Shown: one piece after another, positions 58,461 to 64,000 of the stretch
How positions within the stretch are numbered: position 1 is the stretch's first letter
Layout of the letters: each line of letters opens with the position of its first letter
Position numbers and translations under genes: made by a program
Notes under the pieces: generated by a model
The model's database searches: none
Told to the model about the DNA's origin: nothing
The model's input: the letters and a program-made list of their open reading frames with translations, nothing else
DNA from: RUG13409 sp045546135
GTDB taxonomy: Bacteria > Bacillota > Clostridia > Peptostreptococcales > Anaerovoracaceae
DNA length: 64,000 bases
Reading direction: 5' to 3'
Assembly: GCA_045546135.1 (NCBI GenBank)
Contig: JAZQCD010000008.1
Span: 1 to 64,000, forward strand

Positions 58461-58490
58461 GGTACGATGCATTGATTTAAACTGTACCCA
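58461..58490. promoter_or_regulatory. Inverted repeat in the leader of the second ABC operon
   Basis: GGGTAC and GTACCC stand 18 bases apart just downstream of the -10 box (ends at 58498). It begins about at the transcription start, so it could be an operator or a 5' stem of the mRNA. Confidence 0.5.
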
Positions 58491-58497
58491 AATATGT

Positions 58498-58526
58498 ATT
58501 TTAAGCATTTAGCAATAAACAGTCAA
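58498..58526 (-). promoter_or_regulatory. Sigma-A promoter of the second ABC operon
   Basis: TTGACT (58521-58526), 17 bases, TAAAAT (58498-58503), near consensus, about 60 bases before the binding-protein ATG. Confidence 0.8.
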
Positions 58527-58565
58527 TATATTTGACATATTATGGTATTATCCACGGTTCCTGCA

Positions 58566-58595
58566 ATAAAAAAGCCCTTTCATTTTGAAAGAGCT
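58566..58595 (-). terminator. Terminator after ribF
   Basis: AGCTCTTTC / GAAAGGGCT stem with one mismatch, five-base loop, TTTTTTATT on the minus transcript. It ends the infB-ribF operon 34 bases after ribF. Confidence 0.82.
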
Positions 58596-58628
58596 CATTA
58601 GTCATTTATGCTTTTAAACCATCACATT

Positions 58629-59558
58629 CTAAAGACCGTATGCCTTCAGATACATGGATGCATCTTGGCAGTCCTTTGCGATCTGCTTTTCCAGGTCTTC
58701 AATGGTCTCGAATTTCTGTTCAGGCCTTCTGAATGCTATAAATTCGACCTTTATATCCTTTCCGTAAAGTTCATCGCCGGAATATCCGAAGATATATGTT
58801 TCAGCATTCTTTTCGTAGGTCCCCACGGTCGGTTTGTTGCCGACATTCGTGACGCCGTAGTACCTTTTTCCTTCGATATATATGAATGTGACATAGACAC
58901 CGTTCACAGGAAGGCACATCTCATCATTCAAACTCAGATTCACTGTCGGATATCCCATTCTTGTGCCAAGATGATTTCCTTCGATGACCTTGCCTTCTAT
59001 GGTATATCTCCTGCCTGTGAATTTAAGATAATCGTTTACTTTTCCGGCAGCAAGGAGGTCTCTTACATGGCTGCTTGAGACTGTCCTTCCGTCGATCTTG
59101 AACTCATCCATGACAAGGGTCTTAAATCCTGCTTCATCGCCCAGTTTTTCAAGGATCTCAGGATTTCCGTGGCCCATATATCCAAAGCTGTAATTAAATC
59201 CGCAAACAGCGCATTTACAATTAAGAGTCTCTTTGAGTACATTGAATGCGAAGTCCTTTGGACTCATGCCCTGCATGTTTTTGTCGAAGTGAGCATTGAT
59301 CACCACATCTACTCCGAGATTTTTTATCTCTTCGAACTTTTCTTCGTCAGTAAGCACATTCTTTATTACGGTCTTTTCTGCAATGACATTGGCAGGAAGC
59401 TGATCGAAGGTAAAGACTACAGACAGATAATGATGCTCCCTTGCAAGCTGAACAGCGCCTGCAATGAGCCTTTGATGTCCAAGGTGCATGCTGTCGAAAT
59501 TACCAAGGGCTACTATGGTCGGTATGTTGATCTTTTCTATGCTGTTTAATACTATCAT
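58629..59558 (-). CDS. ribF: Bifunctional riboflavin kinase/FAD synthetase
   Basis: 309 residues. FAD synthetase domain with G-N-F-D-S-M-H-L-G-H about 19-28 (HxGH), then riboflavin kinase domain with G-N-H-L-G-T-R-M-G-Y-P-T-V-N about 193-206 and N-V-G about 235. It makes FMN and FAD. ATG at 59558 overlaps the truB stop by four bases (ATGA); an upstream start is not needed for the family N-terminus. Confidence 0.96.
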   Translation of the reverse strand: MIVLNSIEKINIPTIVALGNFDSMHLGHQRLIAGAVQLAREHHYLSVVFTFDQLPANVIAEKTVIKNVLTDEEKFEEIKNLGVDVVINAHFDKNMQGMSPKDFAFNVLKETLNCKCAVCGFNYSFGYMGHGNPEILEKLGDEAGFKTLVMDEFKIDGRTVSSSHVRDLLAAGKVNDYLKFTGRRYTIEGKVIEGNHLGTRMGYPTVNLSLNDEMCLPVNGVYVTFIYIEGKRYYGVTNVGNKPTVGTYEKNAETYIFGYSGDELYGKDIKVEFIAFRRPEQKFETIEDLEKQIAKDCQDASMYLKAYGL

Positions 59559-60439
59559 CTTACAAATACCTTTATTGGCTTTATCCTGTTTTGATTGTCC
59601 CAAATTCCTATACCGCAAAGTTCTCCGCCTGAAAAGACGCAGACAGGTTCATCAAAGGACATTTGGCCTTGATGTACCTTTAGATGCTTGCCGTTTGAAA
59701 GATCCTTTCTTTGTTCTTCATCCACATCCACCCTGTTCATATGAGCCACAGCATTTGCAGCAGGATGTATGAGGGCTGAGATCTCCTCTTGTGAGAGTTT
59801 TTTAAGCTCATCCAAGGTGATCGCATCATCTTCATCAAAACCGCAGGCAGAAGTCCTTCTGAGAGCTGTTAGACATGCTCCGGGGCCCAGTTTTTCTCCT
59901 ATGTCATGGCATATGGTCCTGACATAGGTCCCTCTGCCGCAGGTGACTTCGATGGAGAACTCTCCTTTATCCTCGTCAAAGGAAAGAAGCTCTATACCAT
60001 ATACTGTAACATTTTTTACGGGAATGTCTACAGTTTCTCCGCTGTGAGCGTAAGAATATAGATGCCTGCCCTTTACTCTTACAGCAGAATAGATGGGAGG
60101 CTTTTGCTCTATATCCCCTATAAATGAGGAAATTACTTTAAGAAGTTCCTCTTCTTTCACTCCTGTATACGGAGTTTCTTTTATGACGCTTCCCCAAATA
60201 TCCTGAGTATCGGTAGTTATGCCAAGTTTCGCGCTTGCGACATATTTTTTGGGAGCGCTGTCCATATACTCTATGAGCCTTGTGCAGCTCCCAAGACAAA
60301 TAGGCAAAACACCCGTAGCATTCGGATCGAGAGTGCCCGTATGTCCCAGGTGTTTTTCTTTGACTACGCCTTTAACGATGGCTACTACATCGTGGGAGGT
60401 ATAGTCCATATCTTTGTCTATTACAAGTATTCCGTTCAA
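59555..60439 (-). CDS. truB: tRNA pseudouridine-55 synthase
   Basis: 294 residues. N-terminal G-I-L-V-I-D-K-D, catalytic Asp in H-T-G-T-L-D-P-N-A-T-G about 34-44, K-P-P-x-Y-S-A about 111-117 and R-G-T-Y-V-R about 169-174. It makes pseudouridine in the T-loop of tRNA. One base separates it from nrnA, as in the standard infB-rbfA-nrnA-truB-ribF order. Confidence 0.97.
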   Translation of the reverse strand: MNGILVIDKDMDYTSHDVVAIVKGVVKEKHLGHTGTLDPNATGVLPICLGSCTRLIEYMDSAPKKYVASAKLGITTDTQDIWGSVIKETPYTGVKEEELLKVISSFIGDIEQKPPIYSAVRVKGRHLYSYAHSGETVDIPVKNVTVYGIELLSFDEDKGEFSIEVTCGRGTYVRTICHDIGEKLGPGACLTALRRTSACGFDEDDAITLDELKKLSQEEISALIHPAANAVAHMNRVDVDEEQRKDLSNGKHLKVHQGQMSFDEPVCVFSGGELCGIGIWDNQNRIKPIKVFVR

Positions 60440-60440
60440 T

Positions 60441-61400
60441 TCAGATAACTTTTTCTATCTCTACTTTTAGATTCTCTATAGCTGTTTGAAGGTCGCATCT
60501 AAGAGTGCATCCTGATGCCATCTTGTGACCGCCGCCTCCAAAGATGACTGCCACTGCATTGACATCTGCATAATTCTTGCTGCGAAGGCTCACCTTGTAT
60601 GCGCCCTCTTCATTTTCCTTTATCATGCATGCAACTTCGACACCTTCTATGGTGCGGAGCCTGTCTATACAGGTATCTGCATATTCATAGGTACCGCTGA
60701 AACCCTTGATCTCATCCTGAGTGATATATGAGATGACAGCCTTGCCGTCTGCAAAGATCTGAAGGTTCTCAAGGGACCTTCCTTCTATCCTGAGCTGAGC
60801 AAGAGGAAATGTTGCATATATGGCATTGCATATCTTTACGTGATCTATTCCGTAGGAATATAGATCGGCAGCTACGATGTGGGTCCTTGCATCAGTATTG
60901 TGATACATAAAACTGCCCGTATCTGTCGATATGGCTGCATAAAGATCCTCTGCAATGTGTTTGTCTATCTCTGCTCCTAAGGCTTTGATGAGTTCGTAGA
61001 TGAGTATTCCTGAAGCTGCGGCTTCAGGTTCTACAACAGAGTAGTCTGCAAAATCTTCTTTCGGTATATGATGATCTACACATATCCTGAGTTTTGCATC
61101 TCTGTAGGCATCCAGTCTTTTTTCTATCCTGCTTTCGTCGCCGCAATCTACGGCAGCAGCAAGATCTGCTTTCCAGGGAGCCTTTGATACATAGAAATCA
61201 TCGTGCTCATGAAGTACGTCTAAATACTTCGGGATATCATCCTCAAGAAGTATATAGCATTCCTTTCCCATATGACGAAGAACATGACAAAGAGCCTGGG
61301 ATGATCCCATGGCATCTCCGTCCATATTTGCATGGGTAAAAATAAGTATGCGCTGAGCTTCGTTTATGCAGCGTACTATGTCATCCCATTTAGAGTTCAT
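60441..61400 (-). CDS. nrnA: DHH/DHHA1 phosphoesterase NrnA-like
   Basis: 319 residues. DHH motifs: H-A-N-M-D-G-D-A about 23-30, A-V-D-C-G-D, V-D-H-H-I-P (DHH proper) and a final G-G-G-G-H-K-M-A-S-G of DHHA1. Nano-RNase / pAp phosphatase activity is known for B. subtilis NrnA. I place the start at ATG 61400 since GGAGG stands six bases before it; an ATG at 61406 is immediately next to the same GGAGG and less likely. Overlaps rbfA by 11 bases. Confidence 0.94.
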   Translation of the reverse strand: MNSKWDDIVRCINEAQRILIFTHANMDGDAMGSSQALCHVLRHMGKECYILLEDDIPKYLDVLHEHDDFYVSKAPWKADLAAAVDCGDESRIEKRLDAYRDAKLRICVDHHIPKEDFADYSVVEPEAAASGILIYELIKALGAEIDKHIAEDLYAAISTDTGSFMYHNTDARTHIVAADLYSYGIDHVKICNAIYATFPLAQLRIEGRSLENLQIFADGKAVISYITQDEIKGFSGTYEYADTCIDRLRTIEGVEVACMIKENEEGAYKVSLRSKNYADVNAVAVIFGGGGHKMASGCTLRCDLQTAIENLKVEIEKVI

Positions 61401-61794
61401 CTTCATCCTCCGGATCAGCCGGTTTTATATCAAGACTGTCTATGAGAGCATCCATCTTCGCTCCGTATTCAAAGCTGTTATCGAACTTGAATATGAGCTC
61501 AGGAGCATAGCGAAGCTTGATATTCCTTGCAACTTCAGAGCGTATATATCCCTTGCATCTTTCAAATGCAGCGAGTATGTCTTTTTTCATGAACTCGTCT
61601 ATACCGACCTTTGGATCAAAGGACAGGGCTGTGACGTAAACGGTAGCATAACTGCCGTCACCGGATACGTCTACACCGCTGACAGAGATCATGTTTGAAA
61701 AAACGGGGTCCTTCAGTTTTCCAAGAAGCAGGAGTTCAGAGATAACTTTCTTGATCTCTTCTCCGAGCATCTGCGGTCTGTGTTTCTTTCCCAT
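61390..61794 (-). CDS. rbfA: Ribosome-binding factor A
   Basis: 134 residues. R-P-Q-M-L-G-E-E-I-K-K about 6-16, V-S-G-V-D-V-S-G-D-G-S-Y-A about 44-56 (KH-like Ala kink), and an acidic tail (P-E-D-E-D-E). It binds the 30S subunit during late 16S maturation. Start ATG shares bases with the infB stop (TAATG). Confidence 0.96.
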   Translation of the reverse strand: MGKKHRPQMLGEEIKKVISELLLLGKLKDPVFSNMISVSGVDVSGDGSYATVYVTALSFDPKVGIDEFMKKDILAAFERCKGYIRSEVARNIKLRYAPELIFKFDNSFEYGAKMDALIDSLDIKPADPEDEDEL

Positions 61795-64000
61795 TAATCT
61801 CTTTCAACCTCTTGCATCTCGAAGGCTTCTATGATGTCGCCTTCCTTGATATCGTTGTAATTCTCAATGCCAAGTCCGCATTCAAATCCTGTAAGGACTT
61901 CTCTTGCATCGTCTTTAAACCTCTTAAGAGATGAAACTACACCTTCGTGGATGACGATGCCGTCTCTGACAAGTCTTAATTTTGCATTCCTTGTCATCTT
62001 ACCTTCCTGTACGTAGCATCCTGCTATGATGCCCACATTAGGAACTTTGAATGTATTTCTGACTTCTGCTTTTCCGAGTATGACTTCCTTGAATACAGGA
62101 TTGAGCATACCCTTCATAGCGGCTTCGATATCGTCTATAACTTCATAAATGATCCTATAGCAGCGGATCTCAACTCCGTCTCTGTCTGCCTGTGATTGTA
62201 CTGCAGAACTCGGTCTTACGTTGAATCCTATAATGAGTGCATTAGAAGTACCTGCGAGCATTACATCGCCTTCGGTGACTGTACCTACGCCTGTATGGAT
62301 GATGTTGACTCTGACGTTCTCGTTCTTGAGTTTTTCAAGAGAGGACTGAAGAGCTTCAACAGATCCTTGTACATCAGCCTTGATGATGAGGTTGAGGTCC
62401 TTGATCTCACCTTCTTCGATCTGGCTGAAGAGTTTCTCAAGGGATATGGCAGATGATTTAGCCATAAGGTCTGCACGGAGCTTCTCAGCTCTTCTTGCAG
62501 CTATCTCTCTTGCAGTCTTGTCGTCCCTTACCATGAAGAATTCGTCGCCGGATTCAGGTACTTCTGTAAGACCTGTGATCTCGACAGCTGTAGCAGGGCC
62601 TGCTTTTTTAAGAGCTGCGCCCTTGTCGTTCTTCATGGTACGGACTCTTCCGCATGCTGTACCTGCAACTACTGCAGAACCTGCATGAAGAGTACCGTTG
62701 GTAACGAGAAGTGTTGCAACAGGTCCTAAGTTCTTGTCGAGCCTTGCTTCGATGACTGTACCCTGAGCCATCCTGCCCGGGTTGGCTTTGAGTTCCATCA
62801 TCTCTGCCTGAAGGAGTATCATCTCAAGGAGCTGATCTATGTTTTGTCCTGTCTTTGCAGATACAGGAACGGAAATGACGTTGCCGCCCCACTCTTCTAC
62901 GAGTACTCCGTTATCTGCAAGGTCTTTTTTAACAAGGTCAAGGTTTGCGCCCGGCTTATCTATCTTGTTTATAGCTACGATGATAGGAACTCCGGCTGCT
63001 TTTGCATGGCTGATAGACTCGATGGTCTGCGGCTTTACAGAGTCATCTGCCGCAACTACGAGGACTGCTATATCGGTGATGTGAGCTCCTCTTGCACGCA
63101 TGGCTGTAAATGCTTCGTGACCCGGAGTATCGAGGAATACTATCCTCTTTCCGTTGTGTACTACTTCTGATGCACCTATAGCCTGAGTGATACCGCCGGC
63201 TTCGCCTGCTGTAACATTTGTCTTTCTTATAGCATCGAGGATCGATGTCTTACCATGGTCGACATGACCCATGACTGTGATGACAGGAGCTCTCGGAACG
63301 AGGTCTGCTTCTCTGTCTTCGGAGCGGTCGATGCCTTCTTCCTCTTCAACTTCTTCGACTTTCTTTACAGCAACTGTCACTCCAAGTTCCATACCGAGGA
63401 GTATGGCTGTCTCTTCGTCAAGGTTCTGGTTGATATTTGCCATGATACCCATCTTCATAAGGGCCATGATGGCTGCTGATGTGGGCTTTTCAACCTGTTC
63501 ACAGAAACCTGCAAGAGTGATAGGAACGTTGATGACAACGCCGCCTGTCTCCATTGCTTCCTTTACTTCTTCGGAAACTACTTCGACTTCCTCTACCTTG
63601 GTCTCCTTGTATTTGCTGTGCTTGTTCTTGCTCTTTCTTGAAAGATCTGCAGGAGCTTCGTTGAACTTGCTTCCGAATTTATCTCTGTCGATGTTCTTCT
63701 TTTTCTTGTCGTTTCTGTCTTTTGCTTTCCCGCCGTTCTGGCTTCCGCCTGAAGGGGCTGTATATGCAACGACTTTATCGCCCTTTGCAGTTCCGGGAAC
63801 ATTCTTTGCTCTTGGAGCGGAAGGACTGCTACTGTCCTTCTTTTTGCCCACATATTCCTTAGGCTTTCTGCTCTCTTGCTCTTGCTTTTCTTTTTTCTTT
63901 GCTTTAGCAAGTTTTCTTGCTTCTTCGGCTGCAGCCTTTCTCTTAGCTTCTTCTTCGGCTTCCTGAGCTGCGGTCCTCTTGACTTTGATCTTTATTGAAG
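61794..64000 (-). CDS. infB: Translation initiation factor IF-2 (5' end outside window)
   Basis: The reading frame is open to the window edge, so at least 734 residues are present and the true start lies beyond 64000. A GTG at 63849-63851 is an internal codon. N-terminal part is Lys/Ala/Glu-rich. The G domain has G-H-V-D-H-G-K-T-S, D-T-P-G-H-E-A-F-T and N-K-I-D-K, followed by domain II and the C-terminal tRNA-binding domain. It delivers initiator tRNA to the 30S subunit. First of the visible operon infB-rbfA-nrnA-truB-ribF. Confidence 0.97.
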   Translation of the reverse strand, partial: SIKIKVKRTAAQEAEEEAKRKAAAEEARKLAKAKKKEKQEQESRKPKEYVGKKKDSSSPSAPRAKNVPGTAKGDKVVAYTAPSGGSQNGGKAKDRNDKKKKNIDRDKFGSKFNEAPADLSRKSKNKHSKYKETKVEEVEVVSEEVKEAMETGGVVINVPITLAGFCEQVEKPTSAAIMALMKMGIMANINQNLDEETAILLGMELGVTVAVKKVEEVEEEEGIDRSEDREADLVPRAPVITVMGHVDHGKTSILDAIRKTNVTAGEAGGITQAIGASEVVHNGKRIVFLDTPGHEAFTAMRARGAHITDIAVLVVAADDSVKPQTIESISHAKAAGVPIIVAINKIDKPGANLDLVKKDLADNGVLVEEWGGNVISVPVSAKTGQNIDQLLEMILLQAEMMELKANPGRMAQGTVIEARLDKNLGPVATLLVTNGTLHAGSAVVAGTACGRVRTMKNDKGAALKKAGPATAVEITGLTEVPESGDEFFMVRDDKTAREIAARRAEKLRADLMAKSSAISLEKLFSQIEEGEIKDLNLIIKADVQGSVEALQSSLEKLKNENVRVNIIHTGVGTVTEGDVMLAGTSNALIIGFNVRPSSAVQSQADRDGVEIRCYRIIYEVIDDIEAAMKGMLNPVFKEVILGKAEVRNTFKVPNVGIIAGCYVQEGKMTRNAKLRLVRDGIVIHEGVVSSLKRFKDDAREVLTGFECGLGIENYNDIKEGDIIEAFEMQEVERD

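Noticed and set aside
63849..63851. GTG as the start of infB
   Set aside because: The frame stays open to the window edge with IF-2-like Lys/Glu/Ala-rich residues before it, so this is an internal Val codon.
1..64000. CRISPR arrays, tRNA/rRNA genes, prophage or insertion sequences
   Set aside because: No regularly spaced repeats, tRNA cloverleaf signatures, integrases or transposases were seen on either strand.

Overview
The window looks like a chromosomal segment of an anaerobic, moderately AT-rich Bacillota of class Clostridia. Evidence: gene neighbourhoods typical of the group (rplU-rpmA/obg/paired radical-SAM proteins; rimO-pgsA-cinA-recA; dnaG-rpoD-trmK; rpsO-pnp; infB-rbfA-nrnA-truB-ribF), IreB and YnzC-type small proteins, a Gram-positive LexA box, lipoprotein signals ending in A-A-C-G, strong AGGAGG ribosome sites, and a tungsten-type aldehyde:ferredoxin oxidoreductase with a poly-ferredoxin partner. 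The genus cannot be fixed from the sequence. Nearly every gene lies on the minus strand; exceptions are a LysR regulator and a gene end at base 1. I see no tRNA, rRNA, CRISPR array, insertion sequence or prophage.

Region 1 (1-8.1 kb) is an accessory redox operon divergent from a LysR gene: a UroD-fold protein, a previously overlooked 43-residue ORF, two different MFS transporters, a four-cluster ferredoxin, an AOR and a small zinc-ribbon protein. It probably imports or exchanges a carboxylate or aryl compound and reduces or oxidises it; the substrate is unknown.

Region 2 (8.1-15.2 kb) is housekeeping: alaS-ireB-ruvX followed by a lipoprotein and a 54-residue membrane protein, another lipoprotein, ynzC, a membrane protein and comEA.

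Region 3 (15.3-25.9 kb) is a ten-gene catabolic operon: RpiR regulator, ABC importer (ATPase, fused permease, binding lipoprotein), a zinc-methyltransferase-like UroD-fold protein, two KDPG-type aldolases, a HAD phosphatase, a SIS isomerase, a 2-hydroxyacid dehydrogenase and a DapA/KDG-type aldolase. Three aldolases for 2-keto-3-deoxy acids, a phosphosugar SIS protein and a phosphosugar-sensing regulator suggest use of a (possibly phosphorylated) sugar acid. A perfect 15-bp palindrome lies on the operon promoter.

Region 4 (25.9-53.5 kb) is conserved core: yibE/F, two radical-SAM-linked proteins, obg, rpmA, rplU with leader, two envelope proteins, recA with SOS box, pncC, pgsA, rimO, ftsK, coaE, polA, yebC, exoA, rnpB, trmK, rpoD, dnaG, dgt, dut, pnp and rpsO.

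Region 5 (53.6-58.6 kb) is a second iron/phosphonate/sugar-phosphate-type ABC importer plus a HAD phosphatase. Region 6 (58.6-64 kb) is ribF, truB, nrnA, rbfA and infB, the last cut by the window edge.

Themes worth attention are the two UroD-fold clusters without corrinoid proteins, promoters embedded in the preceding terminator (comEA, rpiR), start codons placed directly after -10 boxes (obg and a glycosidase-like gene), rnpB packed tightly between trmK and exoA, and an L27 that lacks the usual Bacillota N-terminal extension together with absence of the prp protease gene from its usual place.
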